A stretch of DNA of 64,000 nt from Paraburkholderia aspalathi (lineage in GTDB: Bacteria > Pseudomonadota > Gammaproteobacteria > Burkholderiales > Burkholderiaceae): assembly GCF_900116445.1 (NCBI RefSeq), contig NZ_FPBH01000009.1, positions 186,001 through 250,000 on the forward strand, written 5' to 3'. Positions 36,041 through 45,114 of the stretch are shown piece after piece. Every line of letters starts with the position of its first letter. Positions within the stretch are counted from its first letter, which is position 1. The notes below the pieces were generated by a model. That model saw nothing but the letters and a program-made list of their open reading frames with translations. It was not told the DNA's origin and did not search any database. The translations under genes and the position numbers were made by a program.

Positions 36041-36892
36041 TTACTTCGTCAGCACCGCTTGCTCCGGCGACCATGCACCGTACTTCGTCAGGATCTTCTG
36101 GCGCGTGCCGTCCTGATCCATCGATTGCAGCGCGCCATTGATCGCGGTGAGCAGATCGCTGCACTCTGCGCGCACCGCTGCGGCACTCGTGCCGAATTTA
36201 TAGTTCGCCTTGTTCTCGGCGTCGACCCATTCGGGCTTCGGGTGGTAGTAGATCGGCTGACCGACAACGCGAAGATTTTTCATCTTCTCGCGTTGGCCGA
36301 GCAGGGTGCCCTGATCGAGCAGTACCGCGTCGACCTGGCCGTTTTGCAACGCCATGAATGGCTCGCCGAACGAATTGAAGTCCATGACTTCGCCGATCTG
36401 GCCTTCGGTCGCGAGCCGGTGTGCGTTCACCGAATCGTTGGTGCCGAGCGTTGTGGCAACCTTCCGGTTCTTCAGATCTGCGAACGACTGGATCGGCGAA
36501 TCGGTTTTGACAATGATTTCGTCGTAGAGCAGGAAGTAGGGCCGTGAGAAACGCACGTTGGCGCTCTGGATGCGCTCCTGCGTGGCCGACATCGATGAAA
36601 AGATGATGTCCCAGCGCTTCGATTTCAGCCCGGGAATCAACGTGCTCCATTCGGTGACGACGAAGTCCGTCTTCGGCACGCCGATGCGCTTGCCCACTTC
36701 CTTCAGCATATCGGCCTCGAAGCCGCCATAGCTACCGTCTTCGTTTTGCCAGACGAAAGGGCGGGTACCCATCAGGCCGTTGCCCGCTGTCAGGACACCG
36801 CTCGACTTCACGTCGTCCAGACAGCCCGCGGCGACCGGAAATGCGGAGCTGGACAGGACGGCGGCGGCACATAACGCGATCAGACGATTCAT
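36041..36892 (-). CDS. polar amino-acid ABC transporter periplasmic binding protein
   Basis: About 283 residues with a signal peptide (ending VAAG before CLDD) and SBP_bac_3 motifs (GGFEADMLKEVGKRIG, STLIPGLKSKRWDII). GGAG eight bases upstream supports ATG 36892 over the ATG three codons earlier. First gene of the operon that ends with the HutC-type regulator. The ligand is unknown. Confidence 0.9.
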   Translation of the reverse strand: MNRLIALCAAAVLSSSAFPVAAGCLDDVKSSGVLTAGNGLMGTRPFVWQNEDGSYGGFEADMLKEVGKRIGVPKTDFVVTEWSTLIPGLKSKRWDIIFSSMSATQERIQSANVRFSRPYFLLYDEIIVKTDSPIQSFADLKNRKVATTLGTNDSVNAHRLATEGQIGEVMDFNSFGEPFMALQNGQVDAVLLDQGTLLGQREKMKNLRVVGQPIYYHPKPEWVDAENKANYKFGTSAAAVRAECSDLLTAINGALQSMDQDGTRQKILTKYGAWSPEQAVLTK

Positions 36893-36974
36893 GGCGAACA
36901 CTCCGGTCAGAAAGGGAACGGCTGGGGAAACGTTGTGCGCGTCCGCGATACCTCGATGAAATCCATTCGCGATG

Positions 36975-36986
36975 CGGTCTAGACCG
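36975..36986. promoter_or_regulatory. HutC-type operator CGGTCTAGACCG
   Basis: A perfect 12-bp palindrome whose core GTCTAGAC fits the GTNTANAC consensus of HutC-subfamily regulators. It lies directly after the -10 box at 36988, where a bound repressor would block initiation. The HutC-type gene at 31676 is the last gene of the operon it would control. Confidence 0.6.
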
Positions 36987-36987
36987 G

Positions 36988-37015
36988 ACTATACTGCAAC
37001 AAAAAAAATAGCCAA
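36988..37015 (-). promoter_or_regulatory. sigma-70-type promoter of the ABC/PhyH/HisC operon
   Basis: On the minus strand TTGGCT (37010-37015) and TATAGT (36988-36993) are separated by 16 bases. The spacer is T-rich. Transcription would start within or beside the palindrome at 36975, about 80 bases before the binding-protein gene. Confidence 0.5.
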
Positions 37016-37233
37016 GTTTTTTTTCGGCGTCGATAACGGAGGGAAAGTCGGCACTCGCACATCAGGTTTGTGGCCTGAGTGCAAATCGGAGGGGGAGGGT
37101 GTGAACGTTCTTTCGGCGCTGGAATCGCGTTGCGCGATTAGCCGATCGCTCGTGGTGAGACGACGTGACGTATGTGCAACGCGATGCGCTGCCCGAATCC
37201 GATGGCGAGCGATTCAGAGATCGGGATTCGGAG

Positions 37234-38421
37234 TCAGGAGACTGCGCCCGAACCGTACTTGCCCACCAGCAGCTCGCCGCTGGCGAACCGGTCGAGCGCA
37301 TAGGGCGCAAGGGAAACATCCGTGGGCAGACCGAGCGCATGCTGCGCGAGGATCTTGCCGATGCCCGGCGACAGCTTGAAGCCGTGCCCGGAGAAGCCAA
37401 AGCCGACAATGAGTCCGTCGATATCGCCGACCTTGCCTAACACCGGATTCCAGTCGGGCGTCACGTCGTACACACCGGTCCATGACGAAGCGAGACCAGC
37501 GGCCTCGTAAGCCGGAAAGCGTTCCACCACCTGAGCGCCGACTTCGGCAACATAGTCGAGCGAGATATCGCCCTGTTCGGTTTCCGGCGAGTTCAACGTT
37601 TCGCCGACCACACCTTCCGACACCAGCATCTGGCTGCCGCCGTAACTGCGGTAATAGAGCATGCCGTCCGAACCCAGGTCCTTGAACGCCGGCATCTTGA
37701 ACGAGTAGGCGGCACCGTCGCACTCGAGCGCAAGCACCGTGTGTCGCTCCGGCTTGACCGGCAGCGGCACACCGATCCAGCCGGCGAGTTCCGACGTCCA
37801 GATGTTCTGCGTGCTGATCAGCGTGCCGCAGCTGAAGTTACCCGCGCTGGTTGCGACCCCGGTGATCCGGCGTCCTTCGCGCACGAGCCCCATAACCGTC
37901 ACGCCTTCCATGATCTTGACACCGCGTCGGCGCGCAGAGCGGGCGAAGCCGGTCGCCACCAGATAGGCATCCGCAAAACCCGCCTCAGGTTCATAACCGA
38001 TCAGCGCGGCGTCGTCGAAGTGCGCAATCGGCAGGCGCTCGTGCGCCTCAGCCTTGTCGAGCAGTTGCACTTCGATGCCCATATCCTGCTGCGCGGCGAG
38101 CGAGGCGCGCAGCGGCTCCAGCTTGTCGCCGTCGGGCGCGCAGATCAGATAGCCGCACTTGACGAGACCACAGGACGCTTCGTCGTCGCCGAGATAGTCA
38201 GCGAAATTATTGAATGCCCACCACGAAGAGCGCGCGAGTTCCACGTTCTGGCGCACCGAATAGTGCGTGCGCAACAGGCCGGACGACTGTGACGTGGTGC
38301 CCGCGCCGATCGTGCCCTGTTCGATAACCAGCACGCTTTGCGCGCCCAGTGCGGCGAGATGATGGGCGACCGACGCGCCGATGACGCCAGCGCCAATCAC
38401 GATGAAATCGTAGTGGCTCAT
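37234..38421 (-). CDS. FAD-dependent amine/amino-acid oxidase (DAO, sarcosine-oxidase-beta-like)
   Basis: 395 residues. The N-terminal FAD-binding motif VIGAGVIGASVAHHL, the TTSQSSGLLRTHYS substrate-site segment and the C-terminal VGFGFSGHGFKLSPG are those of DAO-family enzymes like the beta subunit of sarcosine oxidase and N-methylglutamate dehydrogenase. It probably oxidises an N-methyl or other secondary amino acid. The neighbouring ABC importer and LysR suggest it is part of an inducible catabolic unit. Confidence 0.88.
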   Translation of the reverse strand: MSHYDFIVIGAGVIGASVAHHLAALGAQSVLVIEQGTIGAGTTSQSSGLLRTHYSVRQNVELARSSWWAFNNFADYLGDDEASCGLVKCGYLICAPDGDKLEPLRASLAAQQDMGIEVQLLDKAEAHERLPIAHFDDAALIGYEPEAGFADAYLVATGFARSARRRGVKIMEGVTVMGLVREGRRITGVATSAGNFSCGTLISTQNIWTSELAGWIGVPLPVKPERHTVLALECDGAAYSFKMPAFKDLGSDGMLYYRSYGGSQMLVSEGVVGETLNSPETEQGDISLDYVAEVGAQVVERFPAYEAAGLASSWTGVYDVTPDWNPVLGKVGDIDGLIVGFGFSGHGFKLSPGIGKILAQHALGLPTDVSLAPYALDRFASGELLVGKYGSGAVS

Positions 38422-38482
38422 GTGGACCTCTGTGTAGGCAATGAGGCGAATTCTAGGAAAACGTTGGCCGCGCCAATTTTGT

Positions 38483-38497
38483 ATTAGGCAAACTTAT
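38483..38497. promoter_or_regulatory. possible LysR box (T-N11-A)
   Basis: ATTAGGCAAACTTAT lies between the divergent FAD oxidase and LysR genes and contains T-N11-A (38484-38496) with a nearly symmetrical outer pair of arms (4 of 5). This is the expected position for autoregulation, but the motif is short. Confidence 0.35.
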
Positions 38498-38608
38498 GGC
38501 GAGCCAATGCAATTTCTCATCCTGTGCAGCAAGCCTGCGAACCTCGGCACCGAGCCGCGCGTACCGCACGGGATGACCTGCATGTCACCCATGCGAGCGG
38601 AGCATCTC

Positions 38609-39574
38609 ATGAGACGAACCCCGACCCCGATCGATCTGCGCGCGTTGCAGGCGTTTGTGGCTGTCTGCGACAGCGGCTCGATGACGGGCGCGGCGAAGCA
38701 GCTGGGCGTGAGCCAGAGCGCCATCAGCCAGTCGATTGCCGCGCTGGAGCGAGATCAGGGCCTGACGCTGTTCGATCGCGAGAGCCGTCCGCCGCGCCCG
38801 AATGTAGCGGGGCGCGCGTTGCTGGAGTTGGCAGGGCCGTTGATTGAACACGCGCAGATGGTGAGCGCGCGGATCGGCGATGCCTCGCATACCGGCAAGA
38901 TGCCGGTGCGCCTGGGTTGCGTCGATTCGTTCGCGGCCACTGTCGGGCCGGAATTGATTCGTGCGGTGTCGAATTCAGAGCGGCAGATTTCGATGTGGTC
39001 CGGTCTCACGCCGGGCTTGAGCAAGCAGTTGCACGACCGCGAACTGGATATCACGATCTGCACGCAGACCACGCTGAGCGACCCACGGATCGTCGAAGTG
39101 CCGCTGTTTTCCGAGGCATTCGTGGTGGTGGTTGCGCGCAGCCAGTTGAACGGACGCCGCAATATCGACTGGCGCACACTTGCGCTCGAGCTGCCGCTGA
39201 TCCGCTATACGGCGCGCTCGGTGATCGGCCAGCAGATCGAACGTTTCGTGCGGCATCTGGGCATTAACAGTCCGCGGCGTTACGAGTTCGATGCGACCGA
39301 TCCGCTGCTGAGTCTGGTGGCCGCGCGGGCGGGGTTCGCAATTTCGACGCCTTTGTGTCTGTGGCAGGCGCGGCACTATCTGGACGATATCGCGGTGATG
39401 CCGTTGCCGCCGAGCCGCCTCGGGCGGCGCGATTTTTTTCTGCTGCATCGCCAGGGCGAGTGGGAACAGTTCGCCGGCGACATCGTCATGCTGACGCGCG
39501 GCGTGCTGGACAACGCGATTCAACCGTCGCTCGCGCGGGCGCTACCCGATCTGCCGGACGATGCATTGCGCTGA
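38609..39574 (+). CDS. LysR-family transcriptional regulator
   Basis: 321 residues from ATG 38609, which has GGAG six bases upstream; the frame is open 56 codons further without LysR-like sequence. Helix-turn-helix: DLRALQAFVAVCDSGSMTGA, then SQSAISQSIAALE. Effector domain begins at MPVRLGCVDSFAATVGPEL. Divergent from the FAD oxidase gene at 37234, its likely target. Confidence 0.9.
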   Translation: MRRTPTPIDLRALQAFVAVCDSGSMTGAAKQLGVSQSAISQSIAALERDQGLTLFDRESRPPRPNVAGRALLELAGPLIEHAQMVSARIGDASHTGKMPVRLGCVDSFAATVGPELIRAVSNSERQISMWSGLTPGLSKQLHDRELDITICTQTTLSDPRIVEVPLFSEAFVVVVARSQLNGRRNIDWRTLALELPLIRYTARSVIGQQIERFVRHLGINSPRRYEFDATDPLLSLVAARAGFAISTPLCLWQARHYLDDIAVMPLPPSRLGRRDFFLLHRQGEWEQFAGDIVMLTRGVLDNAIQPSLARALPDLPDDALR

Positions 39575-39832
39575 TTCAGGCGCCATAGCACGCGTTTGTA
39601 TAAGCGTTGCTTTTAACGCTGCTTAACCGCCCACCTCGTTTTTGTGCAAAGTCGCACCAGTCACAGCGACGATGTGCACCGGAGTCAGGCTGATGAACCT
39701 TTCAGTATCGAAATCAGGAACGACGCATGGCGTCCAAAGCGTTTATTGGTGGGAATCTTTGATTCACTTAGATAAACATGGCACAAACGTTGCATTGTTA
39801 AAGGCATTGACTGGGACGGCCGCGGCGAGCGA

Positions 39833-40438
39833 TCAGTCAGCTGCACTCGATTGCGGATAGACAAAGATCGACAGGAATTGAATGGGCGTCTTGATGAGGC
39901 GTTCCGGACCGTGGGGTATCTCGCCCTGGAAAGTGAGCGTGTCGCCAGGATGAAGAATGTAGGTTTGCTGACCGTGACGGTATTCGATCACGCCCTTGAG
40001 CATGTGAATGAACTCGGTGCCCGGATGCTGAAACACGGGAAAGCGTTCGGCTTCGTCCTCCATCGTAATCAGGAAGGGTTCGAAAAGCTTACGAGGACCT
40101 TGGTCATAGGCAAGCAGGTGATAGGTGTGGCCGCTTTTGGTGCCCTTGCGAACCACTTCCATGCCACTGCCTTTTTTGACGAGCTGTGCACCGCCTTGTG
40201 GCACGTCGAAATTGCGAAACAGCATGGAGAGCGAAACGCCGAGCGCCTGTGCAATGCGGTTGAGGACCTCGAGACCTGCGGAAGTCTGCGCGTTTTCGAT
40301 CTTCGAGAGCATGCCGCGGCTGATGCCGGCCTGAGCTGAAACCTGAGCGATGGTCAGACCGTGGCGCTGGCGTAATTCGCGAAGGGTGTTGCCGAGATAG
40401 CGTTCAAGCGGCGTTTTATTATCTTCACCGATTTGCAT
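39833..40438 (-). CDS. XRE-family regulator with C-terminal cupin domain (PuuR-like)
   Basis: 201 residues: helix-turn-helix (about 12-66, LRELRQRHGLTIAQVSAQAG, SRGMLSKIENAQ) and a cupin sensor domain (about 115-195, HPGTEFIHMLKGVIEYRHG, LHPGDTLTFQGEIPHG). PuuR-like proteins repress polyamine or amine utilisation genes. It is divergent from the glutamine-synthetase-like operon at 40662 and is the obvious candidate regulator of it. Confidence 0.9.
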   Translation of the reverse strand: MQIGEDNKTPLERYLGNTLRELRQRHGLTIAQVSAQAGISRGMLSKIENAQTSAGLEVLNRIAQALGVSLSMLFRNFDVPQGGAQLVKKGSGMEVVRKGTKSGHTYHLLAYDQGPRKLFEPFLITMEDEAERFPVFQHPGTEFIHMLKGVIEYRHGQQTYILHPGDTLTFQGEIPHGPERLIKTPIQFLSIFVYPQSSAAD

Positions 40439-40505
40439 GTAAGCCTCACGTAAAACGAAAGCGTAGCAGATTGCAGCGCTGAGTCACGCGCAAAGAGTTT
40501 CACAA

Positions 40506-40516
40506 AAAGAATCTTT
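40506..40516. promoter_or_regulatory. palindrome AAAGAATCTTT upstream of glnT operon
   Basis: An 11-base palindrome lies in the gap between the divergent XRE-cupin gene and the glnT-like operon. It could be an operator of the XRE-cupin protein. It is short and AT-rich, so chance is possible. Confidence 0.3.
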
Positions 40517-40661
40517 GTTTCTCACCAATAAAATATCCGACCGATTGAAAACAGGCTCGAAGCGCGGCACAAGCGGCGTTCGGGAGCGTGTTGCGCAACC
40601 CGGTCACACGCGCTGCGTGTGGCTTTCCAAACCACGAAAGATGCAGTTGCAAGGAGTGGCG

Positions 40662-42050
40662 ATGAACCTGAACGATGCGAGCAAGCTGCCGGTCAACGAG
40701 CTCGGATGCGTGCCGCGTTTCGGCTCGGCGGAAGAGGCGCAAGCGTATCTGACGCAGCAGGGCGTGAAGTACGTGCTGGCGCAGTTTGTCGATATTCACG
40801 GCGTGGCCAAGGCGAAGTCGGTGCCGGTCAGTCATCTGAAGAGCGTGTTGACGGCGGGTGCCGGTTTCGCGGGGTTTGCGATCTGGGGAGTAGGGATCGA
40901 GCCGAACGGTCCCGACTATATGGCCGTCGGCGATCTGGCGACGCTCACGCCGGTGCCGTGGCAGCCGGGCCTGGCACGGATCGTCTGCGACGGTCATGTG
41001 GATGGCGAAGCATGGCAATACGATTCGCGCGTGACCTTGAAGAAACAGGTCGCACGGATGACCGAGCGCAGCTGGACGCTTTTCACAGGTCTGGAGCCGG
41101 AATTCTCGCTGCTGCGTCGTTCGGCGTCCGGCACGCTTGAGCCATGCGATCCGAGCGATACGCTCGCCAAGCCGTGCTACGACTACAAGGGACTCTCGCG
41201 TACGCGCGTCTTCCTGGAAACGCTCACCGAATCGATGCGCGCGGTCGGCATCGACGTCTATCAGATCGATCACGAAGACGCGAACGGTCAGTTCGAAATC
41301 AACTACACGTACACCGATTGCCTGACCTCGTGCGATCACTACGTGTTCTTCAAGATGGCCGCCTCCGAGATCGCCAATGAACTCGGCATGATCTGCTCGT
41401 TCATGCCGAAGCCGTTCGCGAACCGTCCAGGCAATGGCATGCACATGCATATGTCGATCGGCGACGGCGAACGCAACCTGTTCTCTGACAAGAGCGACAA
41501 GCTCGGCATGGGCCTGTCCACGCTCGGCTATCAATTCACCGCCGGTTTGCTCGCGCATGCGCCCGCGCTGGCCGCACTGTGCAATCCGACGGTGAACTCG
41601 TACAAGCGCCTCGTGGTTGGCCGCTCGCTGACAGGCGCAACGTGGGCGCCGGCCTACATCAGCTACGGCGACAACAACCGTTCGACGATGGTGCGCATGC
41701 CCGGCGAGCGTATCGAACTGCGTTTGCCGGATGGGGCGTGCAATCCGTATCTCGCGACGTCGGCTGTGATTGCCGCGGGGCTGGACGGCGTTGACCGTGG
41801 TTTGTCGCCGGGCGAACCGGCTAACGAGAATCTCTACGAGTGGTCGCCCGCGAAACTCTCCGAACACGGCATCGGCGTGCTGCCGCAAAACCTCGAGCAA
41901 GCACTCGACGCGCTGGAAAGCGACCGCGTGATCTGCGACGCGCTCGGCCCGGTTGCCGATGAATTCCTCAAGCTCAAACGGATGGAGTGGATCGAATACA
42001 TGCGCCACGTTTCGGACTGGGAACTGAAGACCTACCTCGAATTCTTCTAA
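40662..42050 (+). CDS. glnT: type III glutamine synthetase / gamma-glutamylmethylamide synthetase-like
   Basis: 462 residues with the glutamine-synthetase fold: EPEFSLL (metal Glu), the conserved NGMHMHMS segment and the ATP-site Arg region (YGDNNRSTMVRMPG). It belongs to the GlnT group that includes gamma-glutamylmethylamide synthetase of methylotrophs. AAGGAG precedes ATG 40662. Eleven bases downstream begins the MgsABC set, so gamma-glutamylation of methylamine or a related amine is more likely than ordinary ammonia assimilation. This is inference from context. Confidence 0.85.
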   Translation: MNLNDASKLPVNELGCVPRFGSAEEAQAYLTQQGVKYVLAQFVDIHGVAKAKSVPVSHLKSVLTAGAGFAGFAIWGVGIEPNGPDYMAVGDLATLTPVPWQPGLARIVCDGHVDGEAWQYDSRVTLKKQVARMTERSWTLFTGLEPEFSLLRRSASGTLEPCDPSDTLAKPCYDYKGLSRTRVFLETLTESMRAVGIDVYQIDHEDANGQFEINYTYTDCLTSCDHYVFFKMAASEIANELGMICSFMPKPFANRPGNGMHMHMSIGDGERNLFSDKSDKLGMGLSTLGYQFTAGLLAHAPALAALCNPTVNSYKRLVVGRSLTGATWAPAYISYGDNNRSTMVRMPGERIELRLPDGACNPYLATSAVIAAGLDGVDRGLSPGEPANENLYEWSPAKLSEHGIGVLPQNLEQALDALESDRVICDALGPVADEFLKLKRMEWIEYMRHVSDWELKTYLEFF

Positions 42051-42061
42051 GGAGAAGCACC

Positions 42062-42970
42062 ATGTGCGGAATTGTGGGCTTGCTGGTCAAGACGCCGGCA
42101 TTGCGCGAACGGCTCGGCGAACTGATGGTGCCGATGCTGATCGGCATGACCGAGCGCGGACCGGATTCGGCGGGCCTCGCGGTGTTCGGCAAACAGGTGG
42201 ATGCGAGCCAGCGCAAGCTGAGCATCTACGCGGGCTTCACCGACGAAGGCGCGGACTTTGCATGGCAACCGCTGCTGGACGCATTGAACGCGGCGATGGA
42301 CGTGACCGCCCGTGTGGATGCGAAGGGCAATCATGCGGTACTGACGGTGCAAGGCAATGTCGAGCGCGTGAAGACGTGGCTGCGCGAGCGCTATCCGAAG
42401 CTGTATCTGCTGTCGAGCGGCCGCTCGATCGATCTGTACAAAGATATTGGCTCGCCGTCGCAAGTCGCCGAGCGTTATGACTTTGCGAACCTGAAAGGCT
42501 CGCACCTGGTCGGCCACACACGCATGGCGACGGAATCGGCGGTGACGCCCGACCGCGCGCATCCGTTCACGGCCGGCGATGATTTCTGCCTCGTCCACAA
42601 CGGCTCGCTCTCGAATGCGCATGGCGTGCGCCGCAAGCTCGAACCGCAAGGCATTCACTTCGATACCGACAACGACACCGAAGCCGCCTGCCGCTTTCTC
42701 GAATGGCGGCTGCGCGAAGGCGACACGTTGCCGGTCGCCTTGCAGAAGGGTTTCGAAGAACTCGACGGCTTCTACACGTTCCTGATGGGCACCTCGACCG
42801 AACTTGCGCTGATTCGCGATCCGTTCGCGTGCAAGCCGGCGGTGGTCGCGGAAAACGACGACTACGTCGCGATCGCATCCGAGTTCCGCTCGCTCGCGCA
42901 TCTGCCCGACATCAAGAACGCCAGGGTCTTCGAACCCGCACCTGAGGAGGTGTATGTATGGAAAGCCTGA
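42062..42970 (+). CDS. mgsA: class II glutamine amidotransferase, N-methylglutamate synthase subunit A-like
   Basis: 302 residues. The catalytic Cys2 is exposed after Met removal (MCGIVGLL), and GHTRMATES, VHNGSLSN and NDTEAA are the Ntn-hydrolase amidotransferase motifs. It corresponds to MgsA (or GlxB), which releases the amine from the gamma-glutamyl amide and passes it on. It overlaps the next gene by 13 bases. Confidence 0.85.
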   Translation: MCGIVGLLVKTPALRERLGELMVPMLIGMTERGPDSAGLAVFGKQVDASQRKLSIYAGFTDEGADFAWQPLLDALNAAMDVTARVDAKGNHAVLTVQGNVERVKTWLRERYPKLYLLSSGRSIDLYKDIGSPSQVAERYDFANLKGSHLVGHTRMATESAVTPDRAHPFTAGDDFCLVHNGSLSNAHGVRRKLEPQGIHFDTDNDTEAACRFLEWRLREGDTLPVALQKGFEELDGFYTFLMGTSTELALIRDPFACKPAVVAENDDYVAIASEFRSLAHLPDIKNARVFEPAPEEVYVWKA

Positions 42971-43647
42971 CTTTCGATCTGGAGCGTACGACGGTCCGTG
43001 AGCTGAACCAGTTCCTGCACAAACCGGCGAGCGAACTGGAGGGTCAGGCGGTGACCATCGTCTCACCGAACGGCGCGCATAACCTCGCGGTTGGTGTGGA
43101 TGCGCCGGTGCGAGTGACGATCGCCGGTCACGCCGGCTATTACGCAGGCGGCATGAACAAGCACGCGACGATCGAGATCGACGGCAGCGCGGGCACCGGC
43201 GTCGCGGAAAACATGATGAGCGGCAAAGTGCATGTGAAGGGTTTCGCGTCGAACGGCGCGGGCGCTTCGGCGCACGGCGGCCTGCTGGTGATCGACGGCG
43301 ATGCGGGCCTGCGCTGCGGTATTTCGTTGAAGGGCGGCGACATCGTGGTGGGCGGCTCGGTAGGCAGCTTCTCAGCCTTCATGGCGCAGGCGGGTCGCAT
43401 GGTGATCTGTGGCAATGCGGGTGATGCGCTCGGCGACTCGCTTTACGAAGCGGTGCTGTACGTGCGCGGCGACGTGAAATCGCTCGGCGCGGACGCACAG
43501 TACGAGCCGATGACGCAGGCGGATATCGACGCGGTGCGCACGCTGCTCACCGCCGCCGGCATGGACCACGACCCGGCGTCGTTTAAACGGATCGCCTCCG
43601 CTCGCACGCTCTATCACTGGAACGCCGACGCGAACCAGGAATATTGA
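42958..43647 (+). CDS. mgsB: GXGXG glutamate-synthase-like subunit B
   Basis: 229 residues. The right-handed beta-helix (GXGXG) domain of glutamate synthases is visible in the Gly-rich repeats GSAGTGVAENMMSG, VKGFASNGAGASAHGG and IDGDAGLRCG. Separate genes for this domain are typical of MgsB/GlxC. It links the amidotransferase and FMN subunits structurally. The overlap with mgsA suggests coupled translation. Confidence 0.85.
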   Translation: MESLTFDLERTTVRELNQFLHKPASELEGQAVTIVSPNGAHNLAVGVDAPVRVTIAGHAGYYAGGMNKHATIEIDGSAGTGVAENMMSGKVHVKGFASNGAGASAHGGLLVIDGDAGLRCGISLKGGDIVVGGSVGSFSAFMAQAGRMVICGNAGDALGDSLYEAVLYVRGDVKSLGADAQYEPMTQADIDAVRTLLTAAGMDHDPASFKRIASARTLYHWNADANQEY

Positions 43648-43672
43648 ACACACGCTCTCGAAGAAGGCCCCC

Positions 43673-45034
43673 ATGGAAGCCAAATCCGTTCAATTCGTCC
43701 GCTTGCAGCAGGAAGAGTCGCAAGGCTACGACCGCAAGACGATCGACTATATCCACTCGGCCGCGCAGCGCGGCCTCTACGAAATTCGCGGTCTGGGCGC
43801 GAAACGCCGTGTGCCGCATTTCGACGATCTGCTGTTTCTCGGCGCCTCGCTGTCGCGCTATCCGCTCGAAGGGTATCGCGAGAAATGCGCGACGCAGACC
43901 GTGCTCGGCACACGCTTCGCCAAAAAACCGGTGGTGCTCGACATTCCGATCACGATTGCCGGCATGAGCTTCGGCGCGCTATCCGCTAACGTGAAAGAAG
44001 CGCTCGGCCAGGCCGCGACCGCGATGGGCACCTCGACTACCACCGGTGACGGCGGCATGACGCAGGAAGAGCGCCGCTCGTCGAAGACACTGGTCTATCA
44101 GTGCCTGCCGTCGCGCTACGGCTTCAACCCGGACGACGTGCGCCGCGCCGATGCGATCGAAATCGTGATCGGCCAGGGCGCGAAACCGGGCGGCGGCGGC
44201 ATGCTGCTCGGGCAGAAGGTCAATCCGCGCGTCGCCTCGATGCGCACCTTGCCGGCCGGTGTCGATCAGCGTTCGGCGAGCCGTCACCCGGACTGGACCG
44301 GCCCGGACGATCTGGCGATCAAGATTCAGGAACTGCGCGAAATCACCGATTGGGAAAAACCGATCTACGTGAAGGTCGGCGCAACCCGCACGTTCAACGA
44401 CGTCAAGCTCGCGGTGCATGCGGGTGCGGACGTGGTGGTGATCGACGGGATGCAGGGCGGCACGGCGGCGACGCAGACCTGCTTCATCGAGAACGTCGGC
44501 ATTCCGACGCTGGCCGCGGTTCGCCAGGCGGTGGACGCGCTCGAAGATCTGAATATGAAAGGCCAGGTGCAACTGATCGTCTCGGGCGGCATCCGCACCG
44601 GTGCTGACGTAGCGAAGGCATTGGCGCTCGGCGCGGATGCGGTGGCGATCGGGCAGGGCATGCTGATGGCGCTCGGCTGCAACAGCGATACGTACTTTCA
44701 GAACGGCGCACTGCATTCGGCGGCGGCGGACTACGCGGCGCTGAACACGTCGCCGGGTTTCTGCCATCACTGCCACACGGGCAAGTGCCCGGTCGGCGTG
44801 ACCACCCAGGACGCGGTGCTCGAACAACGTGTGCAGCCCGATGAAGGATCACGCCGCGTGCGCAACTACCTCAAGACGTTGAACATGGAACTGACGACGA
44901 TCGCGCGGGCGTGCGGCAAGCAGAACGTCCATCACCTCGAACCGGAGGATCTGGTCGCGTTGACGGTCGAGGCCGCGGCAATGGCGCGTATTCCGCTCGC
45001 GGGTACTTCGTGGATTCCTGGATGGACCCCATGA
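43673..45034 (+). CDS. mgsC: FMN-binding glutamate synthase-like subunit C
   Basis: 453 residues of the glutamate synthase central/FMN domain. TIM-barrel motifs are TGDGGMTQEERRSS, GQGAKPGGGGML, KVGATRTFNDVKL and IVSGGIRTGADVAKALALGADA. The Fe-S Cys residues are at 364, 367 and 372 (GFCHHCHTGKCPVG). It is MgsC/GlxD in the N-methylglutamate pathway and makes N-methylglutamate from 2-oxoglutarate and the released amine. No N-methylglutamate dehydrogenase set (mgdABCD) lies in the window. Confidence 0.85.
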   Translation: MEAKSVQFVRLQQEESQGYDRKTIDYIHSAAQRGLYEIRGLGAKRRVPHFDDLLFLGASLSRYPLEGYREKCATQTVLGTRFAKKPVVLDIPITIAGMSFGALSANVKEALGQAATAMGTSTTTGDGGMTQEERRSSKTLVYQCLPSRYGFNPDDVRRADAIEIVIGQGAKPGGGGMLLGQKVNPRVASMRTLPAGVDQRSASRHPDWTGPDDLAIKIQELREITDWEKPIYVKVGATRTFNDVKLAVHAGADVVVIDGMQGGTAATQTCFIENVGIPTLAAVRQAVDALEDLNMKGQVQLIVSGGIRTGADVAKALALGADAVAIGQGMLMALGCNSDTYFQNGALHSAAADYAALNTSPGFCHHCHTGKCPVGVTTQDAVLEQRVQPDEGSRRVRNYLKTLNMELTTIARACGKQNVHHLEPEDLVALTVEAAAMARIPLAGTSWIPGWTP

Positions 45035-45114
45035 ATTGAGTTGTTTTGAGATTTTTGACTGTGGAAAAGTTGAGTGCATTCAACCTTGATTCACCCCTCT
45101 ATCAGGAGCCCGAC

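Larger units (their letters stand above)
36893..37233. other. promoter-bearing gap between FAD oxidase and ABC operon
   Basis: About 340 bases. It contains the operator and promoter listed separately and a striking A8-TAGCCAAG-T8 block at 37001-37024. The long gap makes the FAD oxidase gene (37234-38421) a separate transcription unit. Confidence 0.5.

Noticed and set aside
37001..37024. A8-TAGCCAAG-T8 block as an intrinsic terminator
   Set aside because: There is no GC-rich stem, and on the minus strand the block forms the -35 region and spacer of a plausible promoter for the binding-protein gene.
40500..42008. 502-codon open frame antisense to the glnT-like gene
   Set aside because: No ribosome site or known motifs, charged/His-rich composition of a GC-rich antisense frame. 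The plus strand encodes a complete glutamine-synthetase-type protein.
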